Shown here: positions 6,176-12,577 of the stretch, in pieces | Layout: each line of letters opens with the position of its first letter | Position numbering within the stretch: the stretch's first letter is position 1 | Source of the DNA: JARRNO01 sp037384885 | Lineage (GTDB): Bacteria > Acidobacteriota > UBA4820 > DSQY01 | Assembly (NCBI GenBank): GCA_037384885.1 | Contig: JARRNO010000033.1 | Span: forward strand, 1-13,022 | Direction: 5' to 3' | DNA: 13,022 nt | Notes under the pieces: generated by a model | The model's input: the letters and a program-made list of their open reading frames with translations, nothing else | What the model was told of the DNA's origin: nothing | The model's database searches: none | Translations under genes and position numbers: made by a program

Positions 6176-7414
6176 TCAAGGCAGGTAGATGCTCGAGCTG
6201 CGCACGCCGTCGCCGCCAGAGGGCATCGCCCCGGAATGCCAGGGCGAGGCGCCGTTATCCTCGAAATGCGGCGTCTCCGGCCGCGTGTCATGGGCTCGCG
6301 CGAAGTTGTACGCCTCCGTGATCGAGACCTTTCCGTTGTGGTTGGCGTCCGCGTTGACGCTGCCCGATCCGTCGGGTTTCGTTCCCGTCAAGGCCGCGAA
6401 ATACCAGTAGGTGAACTCCCCGAACTGCAGCGACGAATGCGCCCACGAGACCTGGCTCGGCGAGCAGGACGCCATCACCGAGCGGCGCGTCCGGGTCAGC
6501 GGCTGCGTGAAGCCGCCGCTGTAGCACTGCTTCATCTGGATGATCATCTTGTCGTGATTCGTGATCTTGTTCACCTGCGCGGCGAAGCCGGTATTGGACA
6601 TGGTCGTGTGGTTCCACAGGCAGAGCGCGTTTGAGCTGCCATGATCGTTCAGCATGATGTAAAGGGTATCGTTCGCCTTCACCCTCGTCTTCAGCTGGTT
6701 GAAGACCGTGTTGATGTTGGCGGATGTCGCCGCGTAGTGCACGGGCATGGAGGCGTCCCGGGCCGTGCCTCCCGCATAGAGCACGTGGATATTCGAGGCG
6801 GCGTAGCCCTTGTTTCGAAGGATAGCGTACATGGTCTTGAGATCGTTCCAGTAACGCACGTGGTTGTTCGCCGCGTCCCATCCCCCCGCGATCAGAACCG
6901 CGTGATACCGGGGGATCACCCGCACGCGGCCGATCACCTTGATCACGTGGCGCTGCACGGCGGGAAGGCGCAGCCGTGTCGCCTGAAGCTTCTTTACCGG
7001 CGTAGAGCTGGTGAAACGCAGGACCGAGGATTCCTTGCGCAGGTAAACCGGATCGCCGCCGGCCGGCTTTTCCAACTTGACGGTCAACGACACACGGTCA
7101 CCGCTCTTCAAGCCCCGGGGCTTGGGGCCGGCGATGGGAACATACCTGCTCTCGGGAATGATCTTATCCATCTCCACCAGCTTGATATCGTCCAGAATCA
7201 TGGGGATTGAGCCATCATAATAATACCCCTGCACCTGGACTTCCTTCCCGATCAGGTTGCGGGCCTGGGTCCCGCGAAGCTGGGCGATCCTGGATACCTT
7301 CGTCAGCTTGACAGACTTCCTCTGCATCCTCTTGGTGGGCACTTGGCTCACAACCACCAACGCAAGCAAAGCGCCCAGCGCACCCAATGTGCATATAACG
7401 GCCAATTTTCTCAT
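6176..7414 (-). CDS. Exported C13 (legumain-like) cysteine peptidase with EF-hand
   Basis: A 412-residue exported peptidase of clan CD. A signal or anchor segment (about 4-24) is followed by the domain shared with the downstream gene (43-135). The catalytic domain starts at YHAVLIAGGWD (170-180) with NIHVLYAGG (208-216). The probable catalytic dyad is His258 in LNDHGS and Cys297 in MKQCYSGGF, the H-G and C-x-S/G-G pattern of C13 and caspase-like enzymes. Residues 356-367 form a complete 12-residue EF-hand loop (D, N, N-G, V, S, E at positions 1, 3, 5-6, 8, 9, 12), implying calcium binding. ATG 7414 has AAGGAGG upstream; a longer start at 7459 is not needed. It is the first gene of a two-gene unit. 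Substrate is unknown; clan CD enzymes usually cut after one specific residue. Confidence 0.85.
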   Translation of the reverse strand: MRKLAVICTLGALGALLALVVVSQVPTKRMQRKSVKLTKVSRIAQLRGTQARNLIGKEVQVQGYYYDGSIPMILDDIKLVEMDKIIPESRYVPIAGPKPRGLKSGDRVSLTVKLEKPAGGDPVYLRKESSVLRFTSSTPVKKLQATRLRLPAVQRHVIKVIGRVRVIPRYHAVLIAGGWDAANNHVRYWNDLKTMYAILRNKGYAASNIHVLYAGGTARDASMPVHYAATSANINTVFNQLKTRVKANDTLYIMLNDHGSSNALCLWNHTTMSNTGFAAQVNKITNHDKMIIQMKQCYSGGFTQPLTRTRRSVMASCSPSQVSWAHSSLQFGEFTYWYFAALTGTKPDGSGSVNADANHNGKVSITEAYNFARAHDTRPETPHFEDNGASPWHSGAMPSGGDGVRSSSIYLP

Positions 7415-7892
7415 CGTTCCCTCCTTTTCCCGGCGCCTCAATTCATACGGCGCCTCCACCCAGTCTTTGCGGACAACAGCGCCTCTCTCCGCCCGGAAGC
7501 GACACGTCGCCCCGGCCTCCCTTGCCGCTTTCCAAGTTTTGGTGGTTCAGCTCCCCCAGAAGACGCTGCGTCGGGTTTGCCGCCGAAAGAAGAAGTCTGC
7601 CCTGAAGACCGCCCCATCAGGATGATGCAAAACCGGTCCGCACACTCCTCGATTCTGTTCTGTTTGAAATATGCGGCCTGTTGAACGCAATTGCAACAAC
7701 GGCCTGAAAACTGAGCATCCAGGTACTTGGCAATCAAAACGCCAAACGGGTGAGGGCGGCGAAGTGTTCGAGTGTGCGGGAAAGCTCGCTATTCAGCAGA
7801 ACCGTCGCCGCCGGAGAGCACACAGGCGCCCTGCTCCCCGCACCCCGACTCTGAACCGCGTACGCGATCTCCGTCCGGACCTGCAGCCGCCT
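7415..7892. other. Intergenic region upstream of the C13 peptidase
   Basis: No convincing gene is seen in these 478 bp. Base composition is less GC-rich around 7620-7740. On the minus strand TTGCAA (7691-7696) and CATATT (7668-7673), 17 bp apart, give a weak sigma-70-like promoter that would leave a leader of about 250 nt before the peptidase gene. An open minus-strand frame of 99 codons (7438-7737) begins at TTG without a ribosome site and has low-complexity basic sequence, so it is not called. Confidence 0.4.
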
Positions 7893-8339
7893 TCAGTCAT
7901 ACCGCAACCGGGTGGGCTCGTCGCAGACCGCATCGGCCAGCAACTCCCGCCACGGCTCCTCCCGCCACGTTCCCAAATGCTCATGCACCTTGTAGTATTT
8001 CTGCGGCACCGGGTGGGTTCCCACCACGACCTTCATCCCAAACTTCTCAGGAATCATACGGACGAAATGTTCCAGATGCGGACAAGGAGGGTACCCCACC
8101 AGAAACCCCGTGGCCAGGTGAATCACTTCGGCCCCGTTTTTCTTCATTTCCTCGGGAGCCGTCTCGAGGTTCCCTCCCGGACATCCGCCGCACGAAACCA
8201 ATCCCACGAGATCCACTTCCCGTCCGTCATAGCCTGAAAACGCCCCCTCCCGGCGCCTCATGGCGTTCAGACACTTCCCGGCCGCGCATCCGCTGTAACG
8301 GTCGCAGACCACGATCCCAACCTTCACCTTCCCGTTCAT
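7893..8339 (-). CDS. CGGC-domain protein, putative metal-binding
   Basis: A 148-residue soluble protein of the CGGC domain family, named for the Cys-Gly-Gly-Cys motif seen here at 50-53 (VSCGGCPGG). The N-terminal Cys12, Cys18 and Cys23 and the F-x-x-Y (34-37) are also family-typical, and Cys86 adds a further thiol. The family is common in anaerobic bacteria and archaea and is suspected to bind metal or a cluster; its function is not established. ATG 8339 has GAGGTG five bases upstream. It follows the methyltransferase gene on the same strand, but 253 bp of hairpin repeat intervene, so shared transcription is uncertain. Confidence 0.88.
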   Translation of the reverse strand: MNGKVKVGIVVCDRYSGCAAGKCLNAMRRREGAFSGYDGREVDLVGLVSCGGCPGGNLETAPEEMKKNGAEVIHLATGFLVGYPPCPHLEHFVRMIPEKFGMKVVVGTHPVPQKYYKVHEHLGTWREEPWRELLADAVCDEPTRLRYD

Positions 8340-8592
8340 CCCGGCACCTCTGTTTTGGGGCCGCCAGAGACCCGCCCCGCCTCCTGCGAAGGGCGGCCGC
8401 CAGACCCATGCGGCCGGATGCGCTTTCGCGCTGTAAACCGTTGGCAGGAGCCGCCAGACTTTCGCGGGAGCGGCTTCCAGCCGCGACCACCCTCAACGGC
8501 ACGCCCACATCCACTTTTCACTAGACACTGGCCGCTTTGCGGCCTCTGTTCACCATTCACTGCGCGCGAGGCGCGCATGGCCTCCCAGCTCC
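8340..8592. repeat. Mosaic hairpin repeat, diverged copy
   Basis: This non-coding gap is built from modules of the repeat family. A GGGAGCGG...CCGCGA hairpin at 8466-8486 is identical over 21 bp to 12739-12759. A GGCCGC/GCGGCC hairpin with a TTT loop lies at 8530-8544, and a GCGCGC/GCGCGC hairpin with a GAG loop at 8562-8576. A degraded T/C-rich linker at about 8581-8603 runs into the 3' end of the methyltransferase gene. A GCGCTTTCGCGC segment with a following AACCGT at 8418-8440 recurs at 12519-12538. Confidence 0.75.
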
Positions 8593-9279
8593 TTACTTCC
8601 CCGCCGGACGCAGAGCGGCCCGGCCGCCCCGCGGTCCTTGCCCCTGGAGCTTCCTTCCCGCTATCGCCACGAACGCCCCTCTCCCATAGCCGGCCTCGGC
8701 AGGTTCAATGCCCTCCAGGGTTCCCGGCATGGAAAACAGCGTCTGCGCGGTTTCGATGGCCGCGAGGCCCGCCCGTTCCATCGCCTCCGCCACTTGGGGC
8801 GCCGTCCGGAAGGTCGCCTCGCCGTAGAACCGGCTGCTCCCCCGGCGCTCCCGGTAGAGCCGGCCCAGGGTGCTGTTCGCATCGACAAAGCCGGTTACCA
8901 GCCGTCCTCCCGTCTTCAAGACTCTGGCGCCCTCCCGGACCGAGAGATCCAGATCGTCCACGAAGCACACCACCGTGACCATGAGTACCGCGTCGAAACG
9001 CCCGTCCTTGAAAGGAAGCGCTTCCGCCGCGCCGGTGCACGTTTCGATACCCCGGGCACCCGCCCAGGCGCACATGACGGGTGAAGGGTCCAGGCCGTGG
9101 CGGATGCCGAGGACCTGCGCAAAGCGGCCCGTTCCCACACCGACCTCCAGAAAGTCTCCTTCTTGAGGCAGAAATCGGCGGATCGCCCCCACTTCGGAAA
9201 GAAACGCCCAGCGGTGCGCGTCAAACCATGCATCGTAGTCCCGGGCGTATTTTTCGAAGGGCGCCGTCCTGGCCGTCAT
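8593..9279 (-). CDS. SAM-dependent class I methyltransferase
   Basis: A 228-residue cytosolic methyltransferase of the Methyltransf_11 type. SAM motif I is FLEVGVGTGRFA (43-54), the acidic end of strand 2 is HGLDPS (61-66), and motif post-I/II is GAAEALPFKDGRFDAVLMV (83-101), followed by LKTGGRLV (121-128). The substrate cannot be inferred. ATG 9279 follows GGGGGG by five bases; the GTG at 9285 is too close to the ribosome site. It lies 32 bp after the oxidoreductase gene, so it is the third enzyme gene of the operon. Its last 20 or so residues (GRKLQGQGPRGGRAALRPAGK region) are low-complexity and basic, and the stop codon falls within a degraded copy of the intergenic repeat. Confidence 0.88.
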   Translation of the reverse strand: MTARTAPFEKYARDYDAWFDAHRWAFLSEVGAIRRFLPQEGDFLEVGVGTGRFAQVLGIRHGLDPSPVMCAWAGARGIETCTGAAEALPFKDGRFDAVLMVTVVCFVDDLDLSVREGARVLKTGGRLVTGFVDANSTLGRLYRERRGSSRFYGEATFRTAPQVAEAMERAGLAAIETAQTLFSMPGTLEGIEPAEAGYGRGAFVAIAGRKLQGQGPRGGRAALRPAGK

Positions 9280-9311
9280 CACCACCCCCCTTCAAACCGT
9301 CCGGCCGCTCA

Positions 9312-11210
9312 TCAGAGGGCCGCCCCCACTTCGTACCCTTCGCGGACCGCTTCCACCAGGTTCCTGGGAAGGCGCGCATCGCCGATGGTCCAGCATTTCG
9401 GCACGAGCGCCTCCAGCGCCGGCGGGACCGGCCGCGCCCCGAAGCCCACCGCCACAAGCACGGCGTCGACGGGAGGAATTGTCTTCCTGCCCGAAGGCGT
9501 GTTCAGCGTCACGCCCTTTTCGTCCACCCTTTCAACCATCGTATCTGTGTGGAGCGTCACCGAATCCAGCGCCTTGAGACGCCTGAAGAGCATCTTGCGC
9601 GTCAGGGGATCCATGTCCCTTGAAAGTTCGGACAGCATTTCCACCACCACCACTTCCCGTCCTTCCAGTGCCAGCTTTTCGGCGGCTTCCACACCGACCA
9701 TACCCCCGCCGAGAACGAGAACCCTTTCCCCGGCGATCTTTTTCCCCTCGAGATAATATTCGCGGGCCGTCATGCTGGGGACCCCCTGAATCGCTTCCAT
9801 CCGGGGTACCCTGGCCTCTCCGCCGGCCGCCCAGATGAGAACTTCGGGATGAACCTTCTTTAAGAAGGCCTCGTCCACCGCCTGGTTGTAGACCACGGGA
9901 ATTTCGGCGCGTTCAACAGCGTGCAGCAGGCTGCGCAGCGGACGGCGCATAGCGTCCTTTCCGGGAGAAAGCGGCGCGGCCCGGAACAGACCTCCCGCCT
10001 CCGGCGCGGCCTCCGCCACGATGACTCCGTGGCCCTGCCGCCACAGCTCGAGGGCCGCCGAAAGCCCCGCCGGGCCGGCTCCCGCCACGAGCGTGCGGCG
10101 CTTCCTTTTGGGCGGAGGCGGCGGCGCCTTTCCCACTGCGGGGTTGACGACGCAAGACAAGCCCTCGCCCTTGACGACTCCGGCCAGGCAGCCTTGCAGG
10201 CAGTAACCGCACTCGAGCACATCCTCGAAAGCGCCGCGGCTCCACTTGAGGGGCAGGTCCGGGTCCGCCACCAGCGGCCGCCCCAGAGCGACGGCATCCA
10301 CCGTTCCGTTTTCAAGGAAGCGCTTGGCGCGACCGTAATCTCCCATTCGCCCCGCCGCCACCAGGGGCAGGCCGGTCAGGCTCCGGATCAGCTTGAGGGC
10401 GCGTTCCTGCGGCGCATCCGGCAGCGCGCCGTGATGATAGTACCAAGGCGGGTTGGTGCACGCGTCGCCCATACTGGCATGAATGAAGGAAACGCCTATC
10501 TCTGCGGCCAATTTGAGCATCCCCTTCATTCGCCGCGTTTCGTCCCTGCTGTCCGGATTGTTCATCGTCACCCGCATGCTGACAGGCAGCCCCGTGGCCT
10601 GGCGGACCGCCTGCAGCACCTTTTCCGCAAAGAAACGGCGGTTTTTGCCGTAGATGTCTTCACGCCGGTTGAGCTTTGGATCGAGGAACTGAGAAAGGAG
10701 ATAGCCGTGTCCCGCCTGCACTTCCACGAGATCGAAGCCGGCCGCTTCCGCCACCGCTGCAGCGGACCCGAACCCGTGAATGATTTCTTCGATTTCTTCC
10801 GGCCCCAGTTCCCTGGCGTCGTGACCTCTGGCGGGACATCTGCAGAACGACGGCGCCACGGGTTCCATACCGCTGGCCTTGGGATTCGCCGCCCTGCCGG
10901 CATGGTTCAGATGGAGGCCCACCTTGGCTCCCTCCGCGTGCACGGCCTTCACGATGCGTCCCAATTCAATCACGCTGTCGCCGAGATTTGCAGCGAGCTG
11001 CCTGGGATGTTCCCGGCCGTCCAAGCGAACCGGTACCGGCTCGACAAGGATCAGTCCGATTCCACCCCGGGCGATCCGGCCGTAGAAATTCAAGTGGCGC
11101 TCGGTGATCCGGCCCTCCGGCGTGCCGAATCCCGTCTTGAGCGGGGCCATCCAAAGGCGGTTGCGAAGCGACATCGAAGCAGTTTCCCATCCGCCCATCA
11201 GTTCAGTCAT
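9312..11210 (-). CDS. FMN/FAD/4Fe-4S oxidoreductase, 2,4-dienoyl-CoA reductase (FadH)-like
   Basis: A 632-residue cytosolic enzyme of the old-yellow-enzyme plus pyridine-nucleotide-disulfide-reductase fusion family (FadH, NADH oxidase, enoate reductase, TMA dehydrogenase). The N-terminal TIM barrel binds FMN and carries LNHAGR (101-106), GHGYLLSQFL (167-176, with Tyr170 matching the FadH active-site tyrosine) and GRP (310-312). The iron-sulfur ligands are Cys334, 337, 341 and 353 in the canonical C-x2-C-x3-C-x11-C, followed by VVNP. FAD and NAD(P) sites are VAGAGPAGLSAA (375-386) and VLVLGGGMVGVEAA (497-510). At 632 aa it is about 40 residues shorter than E. coli FadH but has every domain. 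It probably transfers NAD(P)H electrons to an activated double bond; the substrate is not readable. ATG 11210 has GGAGG five bases upstream. Confidence 0.92.
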   Translation of the reverse strand: MTELMGGWETASMSLRNRLWMAPLKTGFGTPEGRITERHLNFYGRIARGGIGLILVEPVPVRLDGREHPRQLAANLGDSVIELGRIVKAVHAEGAKVGLHLNHAGRAANPKASGMEPVAPSFCRCPARGHDARELGPEEIEEIIHGFGSAAAVAEAAGFDLVEVQAGHGYLLSQFLDPKLNRREDIYGKNRRFFAEKVLQAVRQATGLPVSMRVTMNNPDSRDETRRMKGMLKLAAEIGVSFIHASMGDACTNPPWYYHHGALPDAPQERALKLIRSLTGLPLVAAGRMGDYGRAKRFLENGTVDAVALGRPLVADPDLPLKWSRGAFEDVLECGYCLQGCLAGVVKGEGLSCVVNPAVGKAPPPPPKRKRRTLVAGAGPAGLSAALELWRQGHGVIVAEAAPEAGGLFRAAPLSPGKDAMRRPLRSLLHAVERAEIPVVYNQAVDEAFLKKVHPEVLIWAAGGEARVPRMEAIQGVPSMTAREYYLEGKKIAGERVLVLGGGMVGVEAAEKLALEGREVVVVEMLSELSRDMDPLTRKMLFRRLKALDSVTLHTDTMVERVDEKGVTLNTPSGRKTIPPVDAVLVAVGFGARPVPPALEALVPKCWTIGDARLPRNLVEAVREGYEVGAAL

Positions 11211-11274
11211 CTCCCCCTCCTGCAGATTTCCTTTTTGCCGCCGGCCCCGGACCGGATGCCGGCGTGGCTTGATG

Positions 11275-11901
11275 TCATGTCCGGCAAATCATCACCTTCG
11301 AACGGCCCTCCGGCGCCAAGGCCTTAACCACGTATGGGAAATATCTATCAAGCAATTCACGCTCCCGCTGGAGAAACCCGGCGGCGCGCCCGGCGCCGAT
11401 GACCATCAACCGGATGTAGAAAAGCATCTTGATCACCGGGTTTGCTGGAACGTCGTGCTCCATCATGAGAAACATTCCGCCCGGCTTGAGAACGCGCCGG
11501 ATCTCGCGCAGGGCCCTGGCTTGCGTTTCCCCTTTCAGTTCATAAAAGGCATGCGAACAGGTTACCGCGTCGAACATTTCGCCGGAAAAAGGCAGCGAAC
11601 TCACGTCCGCCTCCACAAGGTAGAACCCTTCCCGTCCGCCAAGCTTGGCCCTCGCCGCTTTCAACATGCCGCGGGAGAAATCCAGCCCGACCACCTTTCC
11701 GCCCCGGCCCACGCGGTCTCCCAGGTGGGGCAGCAGCGTCGCCGTTCCCGTGCAGATGTCCAGCACGCAGCAGACATTCTCCGGGATCTGGGACGCCAGG
11801 TAACGCCTCGCCGCCCCCTGCCGGTCCCGCGAGTGCAGCGCGATGAAAGCGTCGTAGAACCTGGAAAACGCGTTGTAGTAGCGTACCCTGAACCGCGTCA
11901 C
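11275..11901 (-). CDS. UbiE/COQ5-like SAM-dependent methyltransferase
   Basis: A 208-residue class I methyltransferase. Motif I is VLDICTGTATLLPHL (46-60), followed by VVGLDFSRGML (70-80), EADVSSLPFSGEMFDAVTC (97-115) and LREIRRVLKPGG (131-142), the standard UbiE-type series. The N-terminus RYYNAFSRFYDAF resembles the Y-N-x-x-S-x-x-Y-D opening of menaquinone/ubiquinone methyltransferases, although this protein is shorter and the substrate could be another lipid or small molecule. The start is GTG 11901 with GGAGG nine bases upstream; no ATG fits better. It is the second gene of the operon, 56 bp after the DUF134 gene and 64 bp before the oxidoreductase. Confidence 0.88.
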   Translation of the reverse strand: MTRFRVRYYNAFSRFYDAFIALHSRDRQGAARRYLASQIPENVCCVLDICTGTATLLPHLGDRVGRGGKVVGLDFSRGMLKAARAKLGGREGFYLVEADVSSLPFSGEMFDAVTCSHAFYELKGETQARALREIRRVLKPGGMFLMMEHDVPANPVIKMLFYIRLMVIGAGRAAGFLQRERELLDRYFPYVVKALAPEGRSKVMICRT

Positions 11902-11957
11902 TGGATTCCCCCTCCATCTCTCGCGCGTGCGGCCTCCGCTTCAGGGACCCGGCGGCC

Positions 11958-12326
11958 TCATTCGTCCGCACACCGGCACGACCGGCCGCGCCGCCGCGGT
12001 CCGCCGTGCACCGGGCACGTTCCCTCTTCCCCCGGCTCAAACCGGACCGGCCCCTCACCGATGACAATCGCTTTGTTCTCCAGCATGGCCTCGGCGATCT
12101 TGGCCCGGGCGCGCTGGAGGATCCGGCCGAAGGTCACCCGCGAGATGCCCATCCGGTCCGCCGCCTCCTCCTGGTACAATCCTTCGCGGTCCGCCAGCCG
12201 GAAGGCCTCAAGCTCGTCGAGCTGCAACAAGACGGCTTCGAGCCCGGCCATGGGGATGCCGATGGGTTTAAACCCTCGAATCCGCGGCTTGGATGACACT
12301 TGGCGAACGATCTCGGGACGCGGCAT
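11958..12326 (-). CDS. DUF134 (UPF0251) family DNA-binding protein
   Basis: A 122-residue protein of the UPF0251/DUF134 family, putative transcription factors with a sigma-70 region 4-like helix-turn-helix. The family pattern is clear: MPRP start, FKPIGIPMAGLE (19-30), LDELEAFRLADREGLYQEEAADRMG (36-60, in parts DELEAFRLAD and YQEEAADRMG) and the recognition helix ISRVTFGRILQRARAKIAEAM. The C-terminus carries Cys104, Cys117 and Cys119, which could bind a metal. ATG 12326 has AAGGAG six bases upstream. It is the first gene of the operon and sits directly behind a palindromic operator, so it may autoregulate. Homologues often accompany iron-molybdenum-cofactor-binding NifX-like proteins; none is present here. 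Confidence 0.93.
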   Translation of the reverse strand: MPRPEIVRQVSSKPRIRGFKPIGIPMAGLEAVLLQLDELEAFRLADREGLYQEEAADRMGISRVTFGRILQRARAKIAEAMLENKAIVIGEGPVRFEPGEEGTCPVHGGPRRRGRSCRCADE

Positions 12327-12363
12327 ATCCTCTCCTTGAGGTGAAAAAACACCCCCTCCGGTT

Positions 12364-12379
12364 ATGAACATATGTTCAT
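12364..12379. promoter_or_regulatory. Perfect 16-bp operator palindrome over the -10 box
   Basis: ATGAACATATGTTCAT is a perfect inverted repeat that contains the -10 hexamer of the DUF134 operon promoter, so a bound protein would block RNA polymerase. The TGAACA-N2-TGTTCA core matches the 6-2-6 half-site layout of ArsR/SmtB-family metal-sensor operators. Its inner GAAC-N4-GTTC also matches the Gram-positive LexA (Cheo) box, although the flanking bases differ. DUF134 itself is a third candidate binder. Confidence 0.7.
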
Positions 12380-12395
12380 TAATCGCCGGTGTCAA
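12367..12395 (-). promoter_or_regulatory. Sigma-70 promoter of the DUF134 operon
   Basis: On the minus strand a perfect TTGACA -35 box (12390-12395) is separated by exactly 17 bp from TATGTT (12367-12372), a -10 box with four of six consensus matches. Transcription would start near 12360 and leave a leader of about 35 nt before ATG 12326. The palindrome covering the -10 box predicts repression. Confidence 0.75.
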
Positions 12396-12443
12396 GGGTG
12401 CAGGCAAAACGCTTCGCAACGCCCGGTTGCGTGCGCCCTGCAA

Positions 12444-12577
12444 CTCGGCGCGCCGGCAGACGGCGGACGGCCGTCGGACGCAAAAGATCCGCGGGCTTTT
12501 CTTCGCGGGATAGCGGGGCGCTTTCGCGCCGTGAACCGTGAGTTGCGTGGCACGCCGCGCTGTTAGCCGTTAGTAGG
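12444..12577. repeat. Degenerate repeat modules before the tandem array
   Basis: Non-coding sequence between the DUF134 promoter and the tandem array. It contains TTCTTCGCGGGA (12499-12510), which recurs after glpK near 4879-4889, and a GGCGC/GCGCC hairpin at 12517-12530 followed by AACCGT, which recurs at 8418-8440. No gene is credible here. Confidence 0.5.

Noticed and set aside
7438..7737. 99-codon minus-strand frame before the C13 peptidase
   Set aside because: TTG start, no ribosome site, basic low-complexity end and no family resemblance.
9280..9285. GTG start for the second methyltransferase
   Set aside because: It overlaps the G-rich ribosome site; ATG 9279 is spaced correctly.
9921..11327. 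Long plus-strand frame opposite the FadH-like gene
   Set aside because: It is a shadow of a strongly supported 4Fe-4S flavoenzyme in GC-rich DNA, with no domain of its own.
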